Of a DNA stretch of 64,000 bases, positions 37,357-48,500 are shown in pieces (the stretch's first letter is position 1; the number at the start of each line of letters is the position of its first letter). The stretch spans positions 620,001 through 684,000 of the forward strand of contig CBDDKN010000001.1 of NCBI GenBank assembly GCA_965230215.1. The letters run 5' to 3'. Origin of the DNA: RFSX01 sp965230215 (GTDB taxonomy: Bacteria; Bacteroidota; Bacteroidia; Chitinophagales; Saprospiraceae). Below the pieces are notes generated by a model that was not told the origin of the DNA, did no database searches, and saw only the letters and a program-made list of their open reading frames with translations. Made by a program: the position numbers and the translations under genes.

Positions 37357-37409
37357 CTACGAACTTATCCAAGCGTAAAGCGTATTATATAGTGTTAATA
37401 CGTAATACA

Positions 37410-37847
37410 ATGTCAGTTAAAATATCGCTTAAAAGAATAAATAAGGCCGTACTTTTTGAAGCACGTAATGATGATGGCAACACAATCATTATGGATGGAA
37501 CTGAAGATCTTGGTGGTGAGGGCAAGGGTGTGAGGCCTATGCAGGCTCTATTGATGTCTGCAGCAGGATGTAGCGCCATTGATATCGTCATGATTCTTGG
37601 TAAGATGAAGCAGCCGCTAGATGATGTGCGTATTGATGTCACCGGAGATATACGAAAGTATCCCAGTCATAAAGAGTATGAGCATATCAGATTAGATTTC
37701 TATTTGGAAGGTGATATAAAGCATTCAAAAGCCTATAAAGCGGCTGAATTGTCTGTGGAAAAGTATTGTTCTGTGTTAAAAATCTTATCCTATTCTGCTG
37801 AAGTTTCTTTTCAGGTATATCTGAATGATGAACTGATAGAAAAGTGA
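37410..37847 (+). CDS. OsmC family protein
   Basis: 145 residues from the ATG at 37410; an in-frame GTG at 37392 would add six residues. The family features are the GGEGKGVRPMQALLMSAAGCSAIDIVMILGKM block, with the peroxidatic-type Cys in AAGCS, and the C-terminal KYCSVLKIL with the second Cys. OsmC/Ohr proteins reduce organic hydroperoxides through this Cys pair; the YhfA-like subgroup has unclear function. Both Cys are present, so peroxidase activity is plausible. Confidence 0.9.
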   Translation: MSVKISLKRINKAVLFEARNDDGNTIIMDGTEDLGGEGKGVRPMQALLMSAAGCSAIDIVMILGKMKQPLDDVRIDVTGDIRKYPSHKEYEHIRLDFYLEGDIKHSKAYKAAELSVEKYCSVLKILSYSAEVSFQVYLNDELIEK

Positions 37848-38144
37848 ATGCATAATCAACATAAAGTATTGAATATCAATATATAGCAAGTGTAATCTAG
37901 AGTTATACATTAAATTATTGCTTCATTTCATTGATTTTCTGAAAGATAAATACTAGCTTAAAAAGCTATGGATGTCTTCCAAAACCAGTCAATTCAGTCA
38001 ACGTTTTGCTCATTTTGAGCGTATTATCTTCAAGAACTATATTGTTGTTTTGTAAGAAATATTTTGTCAATCGCAGGAATTAATTCTAATTTCTATGGTT
38101 GTATTGATTATTTTCATACTTAATCAAGCTTTAAAAGGAAACTG

Positions 38145-41100
38145 ATGAAATCAATCTTAAAATCGATCATTATGATCATACTAGGCCTTGTTTTAAATGC
38201 CTCGTATGGTTTTGGACAAAATACTGTATTTGATAGAATCGCTGCAGATCCTGACCTACAGGAATTTGAAGAAGCGATTATCAGAGCCGGTCTCCAGAAT
38301 ACTTTTAGAACCTTATCTCCTCTAACTGTATTTGCACCAACAAACGCCGGGTTTCCGACCATTCCCGCCAGTTACTCCCAGGAACAGGTGGCAGATATCG
38401 TACTAACCCATTGCGTTAATGGGTTCTATAGAACTCCGGATTTGTTTACCGGTTTTTCTATATCGACAATGAATACTAGAAATCTTACTGTTTTCAGGAA
38501 TGGAAATACAATAAGGATAAACAATGTGCCTGTGCTTGAAAGTGATATACTCGCTACAAACGGGGTTTTGTTTGTGATCAACTCCTATATACCGAAAAGC
38601 ACCACTACTGCTACAACAATAATGTCTATAATCGAGAACAGTACAAAACACTCACTTCTCGAAATCGTATTAACGAATGCACGCTTGGATGAGAGATTCC
38701 GCGAGCCTGGTAATTACACAATGTTTGCGCCATCTGATGAGGCTTTTCAAGCATTGGATCAATCTCGACTTGATAGACTTTTAGGCACCAATGTTAATTA
38801 TATTGAAAACGTGATCATGTATCACGTTGTAAATGAACTTATAGAGCAGGGCGATTTTGAAAGTGGAGAAAACCTTATGGCCGCTAATGGGCAGGAACTT
38901 GAGATAACAATTAATATTAACGGTACCTTCGTTAATAATGTCAAGGTCGGTTTTGCAGGCCTTCCGGCCACTAACGGAATTGTATATGTGATTAATAAGG
39001 TATTGTTCCCACAGTCATTGCCTGACCTAACCATAGCGGACATCATTGACCAGAGTGATGATCATGCTACGCTTTCAGATTTAATAACTACATCCGGAAT
39101 CCGATCCACCTTAGCTGGGAATGGTACCATGACTTTCTTTGCGCCAACTGATCAAGCATTTGCTGCCTTAGATGGTGAATTTGTTGATCAGCTGCTAAAT
39201 GATCCTGAGGGTGAATTGCTTAACATTCTCGAAAACCATTTGCTCAATGGCAAACATTACATAGAGGATCTGCTGGATGATGAAGAAAGGATGACCGTCA
39301 ATGGCTATGAGCTCATATTTGACAGAGAAGGTGTGGACATACTTGTTAATGATGCCATAATTACCATACGCGATATAGAAGCAGACAATGGCTTGGTTCA
39401 TGTGATTGACGCTGTCTTGTACGATCAGGTTTTCAACTTTACTGTTGCCGATATTTTAGCCCTAAACGAGACACTGAGCAGTTTCAATAATTATGTAACG
39501 CAAGCAGGACTGGTTCCTGCTTTAAGAACGGAAGGTCCTTATACGGTCTTTGCACCTAGCAATGCCGCATTGGTTAGTCTTCCAACTGAAATAAAAGATG
39601 CATTGGACAGCGGCAGCATGGCTGCTATTTTGGATTTTGTAAGGAACCATGTCGTTGAGGACTTATTTGAGAGTCCACGATTGATTAATGGTACCAGTAT
39701 CACCGCAAGTAATGGATTTGTAATCGAGATTACTATTGATGAAGATGATAATATTTTCTTGAATGACTCACGTATAGAATTGATTAATCTGCAAGCCGAT
39801 AACGGAGTTGTCCATATTATCGACGCGGCCTTATACACAGAAGATGCTCCGAATACAATCTATGAATATATTTCACGCAATGAGAACCATTCTATTCTTA
39901 CGAATGCTGTTAATAAAGCTGGCTTAAACTTTCTTTATGATGGTGCTGGACCTTTGACTTTATTTGCGCCAACCAACCAGGCATTTGCAAATCTTCCAGA
40001 TGGTTTACTTGATGATTTGTTTTCTGGTGATGTAAGTGAACTTGTAGACCTTATACTTTCTCATACACTAAATGATTCACTGAATATAGATACCCTGATA
40101 ACTTTAGGAAGTGTAGAAAATGCCAATCTTACTGACCTGAGCATATTAAAGAATGGAAACGATGTGTTCATCAATGATGCAAGGGTCGTTGTTAGTGATA
40201 TAAACCTGGACAATGGAGTTGTTCATGTTATCGATCTGGTTATTTTGAATGCTGACAATAAGAACACTGTATTGGACATCGTAAGAGACAGTGATGATCA
40301 TGACAACATACTGGATGCAATTATCATTGCAGAAATGGAAAGCAGATATGAACTGGAAAGCGATATCTCCTTGTTTGCGCCAACCGATTTCGCTATTAAC
40401 ATGTTGGCACCAGGTGAGTGGTCTGCCCTACTTGCAGATCCACAAGGAGGCCTTACAGATTTCCTTAACTTTCATACCCTGCTGGATAGTTTAACGACAG
40501 CAGAGTTGACTGATGGTCTTGAAGTAATTATGTCAGATGGCACACCTGCATATATCAGTATAGAAGGATCGGATATATTTATAAATAATGCTGAGATTAT
40601 TATTGAAGACTTAATAGCAGACAATGGTGTTGTCCACGTTATTGATGCGGTACTTGAAGAAGTTGAACAACGGAACACTGTATATGATGTTATTGCCAAT
40701 GATGATAAATACTCTATCCTACAGGATGCACTGGTTGCCACTGGTCTCGACCAAAGGCTTATCAATGAAAGTACCATTACTTATTTTGCGCCAACCGATT
40801 TGGCTTTCAATGCTATTCCTCAATCAGAATTTTTAGAATTGCTATCGGACCCGCAAGGTGAACTTAAAGATATTCTTGAATACCATTTATTTGATCACAA
40901 TTTAAGTTCAAATGGCATGTTTGATGGGCTGCAGATTGTGATGTCCAACGGTGAGCCTGCATTGATTACCGATCCAGGAGATGGGTTTTATATCAATGAC
41001 TCCAAGATTAGTGAATTCGACATATTTGCTGATAATGGGATTGTCCATTCAGTAAATGCCATCATAACACCTTTGGAACAGACGATGACTGTCTATGATA

Positions 41101-42569
41101 TCATTGCTGCAGAAGAAGAAATTACCACATTTAGGAGCGCTGTAGATGCAGCAGGACTTGATCAATACTTTGAACAAGCCGACTTGGTAACAGTATTCGC
41201 TCCATCTGATAATGCTTTTAATGCCCTTCCTGCAGGTGTACTTGATGCTTTGTTGTCAGACCCTAACGGTATGCTGACAGAAATAATTAATCTTCATCAT
41301 GCCAATGGTCTTTTCTTGAGTAATCTCTTGAGTGACGGGCAGCAATTGACAATGGTTAACGGTGAGACTGTAGAAATTACGATCAATAATGATGGTGTTT
41401 TTATTAATAATGCCAGAGTAGAGATTGCAGACTTAGAAGCAGATAATGGTGTCGTACACGTCTTGGATGCCGTAATTATGACGGATGTTGAGGAACGCTT
41501 TACAGTATATGATATAATTGCAGAAAGCGATGACCATGGTACTTTAGAAACAGCTTTGTTGGCGGCCCAATTAAACGATGATCTTGTAGACGGCGAGGAC
41601 CTTACTGTGTTTGCGCCTACAGACAGGGCCTTTGATTTTCTGCCTGCTGGTGTATTGGATGATCTGCTCGCTGATCCGACAGGAGCTCTAGCGGCAGTTC
41701 TGTTAAATCATGTTCATGATGGTGTGATCGGTTTCAGCGATCTCTTCGAGGGTAACAGTTTTACCATGTTAGGTGGTCTTGAAGCGGTAGTCAATGTGAG
41801 ATCAGATGGCCTTTATGTAAATGATGCCAAACTTGAAGTGGTCGGAATTATGGCTGACAATGGTGTAGTTCATGTAATAGATGCTGTTCTTCAGGAAACC
41901 CAGGAGAGAAATTCTGTTTATGATATCGTCTCATCAAGTAATGCTCATTTTATACTAAAGGAAACTGTAGATGCTGCTGGACTTGCGGATAATCTGATCA
42001 ATGACCAGGATATCACATTGTTTGCACCAACAGATGCGGCATTCAATGCAATCCCACCTGGGCAGTTTATGGCACTACTTGATGATCCTGATGGCGCATT
42101 GAGGGAACTGTTACTCAATCATACAACGGGTTCAACTTATCAAGAATCAGATCTTGTCGATGGGTTGAAATTTGATATGCTGGGTGGATTAGAGGTTACA
42201 ATTTTCAATAGCAATGGCATATTTGTAAATGAGGCATTGATTACAACAAGCGACATACAAGCTGATAATGGAATTGTACATATTGTGGATGCCGTTATCA
42301 TGCCTATTATTTCATCTGATAATGAAGTTTATTTGTCACAAGACCAATTGTATCCTAACCCATCAGTAGACAGAATATTTATTGATAATAAGTCGGGATT
42401 AGATGACCCTAGTTTAGGCGTGAAAATCTATAACCTTAACGGGCAATTGATGCTTAATAGCAATTATTCTGTTCTGCGTGAAGGATTGGATATTTCGCAA
42501 CTAGATGCAGGTGTCTATCTATTGAATATTTCTGGCATTAAAGGATTTAGCCGATTTATAAAATTATAA
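38145..42569 (+). CDS. Giant surface protein: ten fasciclin (FAS1) domains plus T9SS type A sorting domain
   Basis: 1474 residues. Signal peptide MKSILKSIIMIILGLVLNASYGFGQ. Ten tandem FAS1 domains of ~130 residues follow. Each carries the H1 motif (TLFAPTDxAF or a close variant) and ends with the H2-type motif (DNGVVHVIDAV or variant). Domains 1 and 2 are the most diverged. The last ~90 residues (LYPNPSVDRIFIDN to GFSRFIKL) are a T9SS type A sorting domain. FAS1 domains mediate adhesion, so a cell-surface adhesin is likely. A purine-rich AAAGGAAA lies just before the ATG, an unusually SD-like site here. Confidence 0.93.
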   Translation: MKSILKSIIMIILGLVLNASYGFGQNTVFDRIAADPDLQEFEEAIIRAGLQNTFRTLSPLTVFAPTNAGFPTIPASYSQEQVADIVLTHCVNGFYRTPDLFTGFSISTMNTRNLTVFRNGNTIRINNVPVLESDILATNGVLFVINSYIPKSTTTATTIMSIIENSTKHSLLEIVLTNARLDERFREPGNYTMFAPSDEAFQALDQSRLDRLLGTNVNYIENVIMYHVVNELIEQGDFESGENLMAANGQELEITININGTFVNNVKVGFAGLPATNGIVYVINKVLFPQSLPDLTIADIIDQSDDHATLSDLITTSGIRSTLAGNGTMTFFAPTDQAFAALDGEFVDQLLNDPEGELLNILENHLLNGKHYIEDLLDDEERMTVNGYELIFDREGVDILVNDAIITIRDIEADNGLVHVIDAVLYDQVFNFTVADILALNETLSSFNNYVTQAGLVPALRTEGPYTVFAPSNAALVSLPTEIKDALDSGSMAAILDFVRNHVVEDLFESPRLINGTSITASNGFVIEITIDEDDNIFLNDSRIELINLQADNGVVHIIDAALYTEDAPNTIYEYISRNENHSILTNAVNKAGLNFLYDGAGPLTLFAPTNQAFANLPDGLLDDLFSGDVSELVDLILSHTLNDSLNIDTLITLGSVENANLTDLSILKNGNDVFINDARVVVSDINLDNGVVHVIDLVILNADNKNTVLDIVRDSDDHDNILDAIIIAEMESRYELESDISLFAPTDFAINMLAPGEWSALLADPQGGLTDFLNFHTLLDSLTTAELTDGLEVIMSDGTPAYISIEGSDIFINNAEIIIEDLIADNGVVHVIDAVLEEVEQRNTVYDVIANDDKYSILQDALVATGLDQRLINESTITYFAPTDLAFNAIPQSEFLELLSDPQGELKDILEYHLFDHNLSSNGMFDGLQIVMSNGEPALITDPGDGFYINDSKISEFDIFADNGIVHSVNAIITPLEQTMTVYDIIAAEEEITTFRSAVDAAGLDQYFEQADLVTVFAPSDNAFNALPAGVLDALLSDPNGMLTEIINLHHANGLFLSNLLSDGQQLTMVNGETVEITINNDGVFINNARVEIADLEADNGVVHVLDAVIMTDVEERFTVYDIIAESDDHGTLETALLAAQLNDDLVDGEDLTVFAPTDRAFDFLPAGVLDDLLADPTGALAAVLLNHVHDGVIGFSDLFEGNSFTMLGGLEAVVNVRSDGLYVNDAKLEVVGIMADNGVVHVIDAVLQETQERNSVYDIVSSSNAHFILKETVDAAGLADNLINDQDITLFAPTDAAFNAIPPGQFMALLDDPDGALRELLLNHTTGSTYQESDLVDGLKFDMLGGLEVTIFNSNGIFVNEALITTSDIQADNGIVHIVDAVIMPIISSDNEVYLSQDQLYPNPSVDRIFIDNKSGLDDPSLGVKIYNLNGQLMLNSNYSVLREGLDISQLDAGVYLLNISGIKGFSRFIKL

Positions 42570-42606
42570 GTTCAACATATTCTTGATTGAATATGCAAGC
42601 TGGCAT

Positions 42607-42665
42607 CCAGTCAAGTCATACCAGACCTGGATAATTAATAATATCTAACTACTTGACTTGGCTGG
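42607..42665. repeat. Inverted repeat between convergent genes
   Basis: CCAGTCAAGTCA (42607-42618) pairs with TGACTTGGCTGG (42654-42665), 11 of 12 positions, around a 35-base loop. It lies between the converging FAS1 and symporter genes and could act in termination, but there is no T-run. Confidence 0.5.
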
Positions 42666-42680
42666 AATATAGTAAACAAA

Positions 42681-44102
42681 TTATAAAATCTCTTTGCTGG
42701 CTCTCGCTTCCAGTTGTTCTCTTACCTTATTAGCGCTCTCTTCTGTAATATTATAATTCCTCATTACAAATATGGCAAGTATTGTTCCTGCCATAGGAAA
42801 GAAACAAAAGAAAGCATGAAGTCCATCTACAGCTCCCTGTTGATCAATGGTCGCTAATTCTGGGTTAAACCCAACTATACTTATTATAATTCCGCTAAGC
42901 CCACCTGCAATAGCAAATCCAACTTTTACCATCCACCAATAAATAGCACCAAAGATGCCTTCTCTTCTTAGACCTGAATTTAACTCATCTATATCCAGTA
43001 TATCTGCAGTCATAGACATCATTATTGTGAATAAGCTTCCGATGCCAAAAGAGAAAAAAGGTAATGCAATGATATACATCCATGGTTTACCTGGTACAAA
43101 AAGAAAGTAGAGCATTATGTAACCAACTATTGAAATAGACTGTGCTACAATAAAAGCTTTTTTCTTACCCCACCATTTAGACATTTTTGTTACAGCTGGA
43201 ATTACGAGAAAAGTAGTTCCTAGAGCACCCAGACAACCAAACAAGACAACCCATACACCTGTTGCTTCAGCATCTCCATTGAATAATTTGTAAACTATTA
43301 CAAAAAAGGTAAGTGCAGCAACTGTGTTGAATGCGTTAAATATTAAGAAAGTGGCAATGCATATTTGTCGAAATGGTTTCAATTTAAAGGCTTCGATAAA
43401 CCCTGAGAATATTTTCTCTACACTTGAACCAATGTTAGAAGCATTAAGAGGAAGGTAATCCTTATCTAAGGTGGATTCACTTTTAATAAATATGGCCGGC
43501 ACCATCGCACATATAGCACACGGAATTCCTACCCATATGGCCAATTGCCTCGTCGCTACCTCTGCCGATGGAAACCAATCTGGATCATACATGATAATCC
43601 AGAACCATGGTGCAATTACCCAAGCCCACTGCCCTATCCATTGAGCTACCGCCATTATGTTAGTTCTCTCATGAAAATCGTCTGTCATCTCATAACCCAT
43701 GGCAACGTAAGGGACGCTGAATAAAGTTAAGCCCAGGTAGAAAACGATTGACCATAGAAAGAAATACCAGAAATTATATTGGAGGGAATTCTCTTTAAAA
43801 AGCTGCCACATAATGATAAATGCGATTCCCATAATCAATCCACCCATGAAGACATATTGCCTTCTTCTACCATACTTAGATCTCGTGTTATCAGAGATGA
43901 AACCCATTATTGGATCTGTGATGGAATCAAAAATTCGCGGTGCGAAAAATATTAAGCCCCACATCCAACCTGTAAATCCCAGGTCCTGAACCAATACTAC
44001 CATGAATATGCCTAGTATCGCTGGAAACATTTGATTAGCAAACATTCCAATGCCAAATGCAATTTTCTGTCCTAATGGAACCGTATTAGTTTCTTGTGAC
44101 AT
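42681..44102 (-). CDS. MFS transporter, glycoside-pentoside-hexuronide (GPH) cation symporter type
   Basis: 473 residues, twelve membrane segments. GPH-type features: the N-terminal IAFGIGMFANQMF, RIFDSITDPIMGFISDNTRSKYGRRR (helix 2-3 Asp and basic loop) and the mid-protein DDFHERTNIMA. GPH symporters move sugars or short glycosides with Na+ or H+ across the inner membrane. It is the last gene of the minus-strand glucan locus, after GH17, so it most likely imports beta-glucan oligosaccharides made outside. Substrate is inferred from context only. Confidence 0.88.
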   Translation of the reverse strand: MSQETNTVPLGQKIAFGIGMFANQMFPAILGIFMVVLVQDLGFTGWMWGLIFFAPRIFDSITDPIMGFISDNTRSKYGRRRQYVFMGGLIMGIAFIIMWQLFKENSLQYNFWYFFLWSIVFYLGLTLFSVPYVAMGYEMTDDFHERTNIMAVAQWIGQWAWVIAPWFWIIMYDPDWFPSAEVATRQLAIWVGIPCAICAMVPAIFIKSESTLDKDYLPLNASNIGSSVEKIFSGFIEAFKLKPFRQICIATFLIFNAFNTVAALTFFVIVYKLFNGDAEATGVWVVLFGCLGALGTTFLVIPAVTKMSKWWGKKKAFIVAQSISIVGYIMLYFLFVPGKPWMYIIALPFFSFGIGSLFTIMMSMTADILDIDELNSGLRREGIFGAIYWWMVKVGFAIAGGLSGIIISIVGFNPELATIDQQGAVDGLHAFFCFFPMAGTILAIFVMRNYNITEESANKVREQLEARASKEIL

Positions 44103-44235
44103 CTCTTTGTGGTCTTTTAATTAAAGCGTTATTATCACTGTGTAATCACATCAAGAATTGAGATTATACCGATAGATATACTGAATAAAACCCCTTAAAC
44201 TAAAAAAATCAAGACAAATATTATGAACGGCACCT

Positions 44236-45519
44236 CTATTTAGATGCAGGTTTGGTGGCATCAGGTACGGATATAGATTCCAATACAGATGTAAGCTCGC
44301 CTCCAAAACTCTTTGTTATGTCATTCTCCCCCCTTTTAAGACCTTTAAAAATACCTTCGTCTACCTTATTCCAAAGAGCGTATTTGGCTTTTCCATCTAT
44401 TGTAAATAGGCCGAAATGATTCTCGGATCCCCCTGGGTTTTCAGAATCCTTCCATATCTCATCGAAGGCCTCAAAAAAGAAACAACTTACATCATTCGAT
44501 TGACTCCATTCGAGAATATGGTCATAGAATATTTTTTGCTTCACTTCATCACAAGCTTTTGAACCCCCAGGGCCATAAAAACCATTTGAGCTGCTGGCCC
44601 ATCCGGTTTCGCCAATGTGAATTGGTTTATCAACACCCTTACTTTTCATATATGCTTCAACAGCCTTATATTGACTGGTCGCATAATTCAATGCCCTCCA
44701 CATTAAACTATCAATCTTTTGACTGTCTTCCCATTGCATTTCCAATTCTGACAGTTGCCAGAATGAAGGATTATAATGTGTATCATGCATGGGATATGTG
44801 TGAATTGAAATATAATCTACTGCTTGCATTAAATTGGTAAGATCGTCGTTGTGATACTCAGGTCCACCGCCACCCCATGATGCGAAATTATCAGAACATG
44901 TAATCCAAATATCTTTATCTAATGCGCCTTCTGATTTTTGCTTTTGTAGATGATTGACCCATTTTAAAATGATTTTTGGTTCTACGAAATACTGAGCTTG
45001 CCAATGCACCATAGCTTCATTTCCTACAGCAATAATTTTTACTATATCCGGATAGCTGTTAGCTATCCGAATTGCATTTTCGATTTCGCTTTCATTACGA
45101 GGACTTTCCTCCGAGTGTATAGGATTTGCAGTCCTGGCATCTTTACAATCAATCCATGCACCAAGCATTACATACATTTCAAAATTGTCGATCTCAGCTT
45201 TAAGCTCATTTATGGCCTTTACCAAATTCTCAGCATGAGGAAAATGCAATTTGTATGTTCTTACAATACGAATTCCCATAGCATGAAGTATCAACATGTC
45301 TTGTTTGAGTTCCTTAATGCTTGGCTGTATGTTCAGACTTCTTTCTCTGTAACCGCCATAACAGATGGCCTGATACTCATTGTTACCTAATATTTCCTTA
45401 GCCGTGATTTGATTCTCTGATTTTGAGACTGAAGTTTGACCGCATGAATAGAATCCAAACATGAGTGTAACGATCCATCCAAATATGACCGATCTATGTA
45501 GTGGTCTTATTTTATTCAT
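44236..45519 (-). CDS. GH17-like glycoside hydrolase, lipoprotein
   Basis: 427 residues. Lipoprotein signal with Cys26 (FYSC). Clan GH-A TIM barrel with acid/base E168 in IIAVGNEAMVHW and nucleophile E304 in HIGETGWASS, the GxNE and GETGW patterns of GH17. GH17 enzymes hydrolyse or transglycosylate beta-1,3-glucans such as laminarin. Anchored in the envelope, it would cut glucan into oligosaccharides. It lies 1 bp after the phosphorylase stop, hence the same operon, and upstream of the symporter by 133 bp. Confidence 0.8.
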   Translation of the reverse strand: MNKIRPLHRSVIFGWIVTLMFGFYSCGQTSVSKSENQITAKEILGNNEYQAICYGGYRERSLNIQPSIKELKQDMLILHAMGIRIVRTYKLHFPHAENLVKAINELKAEIDNFEMYVMLGAWIDCKDARTANPIHSEESPRNESEIENAIRIANSYPDIVKIIAVGNEAMVHWQAQYFVEPKIILKWVNHLQKQKSEGALDKDIWITCSDNFASWGGGGPEYHNDDLTNLMQAVDYISIHTYPMHDTHYNPSFWQLSELEMQWEDSQKIDSLMWRALNYATSQYKAVEAYMKSKGVDKPIHIGETGWASSSNGFYGPGGSKACDEVKQKIFYDHILEWSQSNDVSCFFFEAFDEIWKDSENPGGSENHFGLFTIDGKAKYALWNKVDEGIFKGLKRGENDITKSFGGELTSVLESISVPDATKPASK

Positions 45520-45520
45520 T

Positions 45521-48500
45521 CTACTTTAACTGAGCTTTAGGAATACCGACTCTGATCATTGTGATATCACCTGATCGTTCAAATACTTTTTTACTGCTTT
45601 CTCGACTTAGTGTATTGCTTTCAATTTCAGTCTTATTTTGATGCCTATCCCATAAGGTAATTAGGAATGTATCCGAAACGCAGTATACAACTGGAATCTG
45701 ACAATAACTAAACGCCAACTCCCCCTTATCTAATGAGATGCTTTTTTTGCTTCCTCCAATATCAAAGTAGTTAAAACGCTCTGGTTCATTTAGGAATTCA
45801 GAAGCTCTTAGTAAGCAAGGGTTAAAAACGATGCTTCCGTTTTCTATAAAGACGCCAAGTTCTCCAAATCGCGATAGAATGTCTTCCTTGACCTGACCTG
45901 TCATCCCTGGTTGTTGTGCGCCTTTGTGCCATGGTGTATGCGAATAAGGGTCTATAGGAAATGCACCATATAGCTGAGGAGGCTTATGTACACCTATGCC
46001 TTCATTTATTTCATAGAAATGATCTAACAATCTACCTATCGTATCTGAATCCGCATTCTCCTTTATAGCCGTTATACAGCATTCCTGTACCGCCAAAAGT
46101 AGTTTTGAAACCATATGCCAGTATATAGAGCCAAGACCCTCATATCCATAAAACGTTCCTGAACGACCGGTAAACTCCTTATGGTTAAAGACTTCTTCAT
46201 AAATGGATTCGAGCAACTCTTTTTCTTCATAGACCAGTGCTTCATGTTGTGATCCAATTAACTTTTCCAATCCTTCTCTTAGACCACCAACATTTCTAAA
46301 GTCTCCATTGAAATGTACTTTTCCAAAGACATCTTTCTCAACTATTTCTTTGTTTCCAGAATTGATTAGACTTTGTATCAATGTCGACATATGGACAGCA
46401 TCTTCAGGAATGATATTTTTATCAAGGAATCCTGGTAATTCTTTCCTTGGATATAAGAGATAACTGTATTGGTCATCTCTGAACATGGCGCTAGATTTTA
46501 GTGCGTCAAGAACCTCAAGAACTGCTTTAGGTGATAAGACTCCAGAACTCAGCACGGCGACCTGCCCTTCAAGCATCTCATTCAGATAGGATATCTTCAA
46601 TTCATCACTATCAAATGAAATCAAATTGTAGGCATGATATAATCCATCTGATCTTTGATTGGACTTTATGGTATGGTCAATGAAATTTAGTCCAAGATCA
46701 AAAAATCGTTTCAAACCTTCCATTGAAACAGTTCTTTTCTTACCCCAGAAAGATTTTGAATAGATATGTTGTCTGTAATCTGAAGCAGCTTGTCCTAACG
46801 CGTCTAGAAATTGTTTTCTGGATTGATCTGAAACAGAATTACTGAGTATAGGTTCCTGCTCCTCTAGTGTCTTCCTTATTTGCTTATAGAAATCCATTAA
46901 TTCATTAGACAAACTGATGTTTTCAATATCAGTATCAGAAAGCAAATCTTGGAAAAAACTGAAAAAACGACGCATATAGTATAGCGTTACCATTGATACA
47001 CCGTTACCAACAAGTGCATTGTTAGCGTCATTCCATTCTGGTCTTTGGGTGTTCATCCATATTCCAGCCTCAATTACGAAGTTTGACATCTTAGCTAAGG
47101 CTGTAGCTAAGATTTTCTCCATAAAATTGACATGATGAATTCCACCTTCTTCATTTTTAAGCAATGCTCCATCTGCTCCAAGCTTGCTTACAGCATATCT
47201 AATTGAGTGGTCTTCATTCAAATCGAAGAGGATTGTATCCTTAGGATCTTTTACAATGTCTTCATGATTCTTTATTCGATAAGGAACATTCGCATACACA
47301 AATAGATCCTGATTTATATAGGATAATAATTTACCAGGATTATGCTTTTCAATAAACTCAAGAAACTTCAGAAGATAGATGATCTGATGATCTCCCCAGT
47401 ATCCAATATAAGACCATGGATCGTCAGGTTCTATCACTTCCCAGTCAAATCCTCCTTTCGTTATTCGGTAGGGATTATAACCGTCAAATGTTGAGGCGTT
47501 TAAAAAACGGAATATCATACCGTCAATAAAATCGGGAAAAGCGTGTGCCATCGCCTCCCAATTTTGAAAGATGTCCCTCCAGTTACCTTCATAATCGAGA
47601 ATCTGCGATCCATCTTTTTCATCTATCATGTTTATTGAGAAACGGTTCCAAGGTCTACTTGGGTCTCCGTGTCTACGACTGAATTTAATTGGAAGATATT
47701 CAATAGCGAGACGTTTGAAATCAGGATCCTCATTATTATTTAATCTAGAATCCAGTTCCTGCAAACTGAAAGAAGAAGGGAGGGAATCAATAAAGCTCTT
47801 GTTGTTTTTAAAAACCTCTTTGTTTGCATTCTGTAGGTATTTTTTAAAATCCCACAAACCTATGGTGTAATTGTTGTCAAAGATCCCTCCACGCATATTG
47901 TTAAACAAAACATTAGCAAAATGCCTTGTATCTCTTAGATGATCGGACGTGCATTGTAAACCATCAGCAGATGCGTTCAATTTGATTAGGTTTTGGGTGC
48001 CGCTCTCAATATCCGCAAGTACCTCTGAGATCAACTGGTCATTGTTGCCAATTTTGGAAATAATCTCAAATACCTTGCTATGATTTTGATTAACATCTGC
48101 TATTATATACCATTCCCTACTTTCCCCAGCGCCTAATTCGATATCCTGATTAAGTAAATAAGACCCTCTATCTCCCCGATTATCTAATTCTTCTCTTATT
48201 TCTGAGCCATTTCTAAACGGAGTCAATTGGTTTGATGATACAAAATACTTACAATTATCAAGGCCTGAAGACCATGCCACATTTGCTCTTAATGCTTCAC
48301 TTGGTTCTGCTTTGTCAACTATTATAGCACTTAATGCAAAGATTCCAAGTCCTGTTTCTCTGTGTAATTCACTTCTCTTATATGCATTGACCAGGTTGCT
48401 TGATGCATTTTGTACATCGCTTGGTACGCCATAAGGCATGATATTTTGTATACCATCAATTAGCGCTATTTCAACATTTTCATCTGAATCGTTGATCAAA

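Noticed and set aside
38008..38020. GCTCA-TTT-TGAGC hairpin, and TAGCTT-AAA-AAGCTA at 37954-37968, upstream of the FAS1 gene
   Set aside because: Short stems, no T-run and no riboswitch-like core; not convincing as regulatory RNA.
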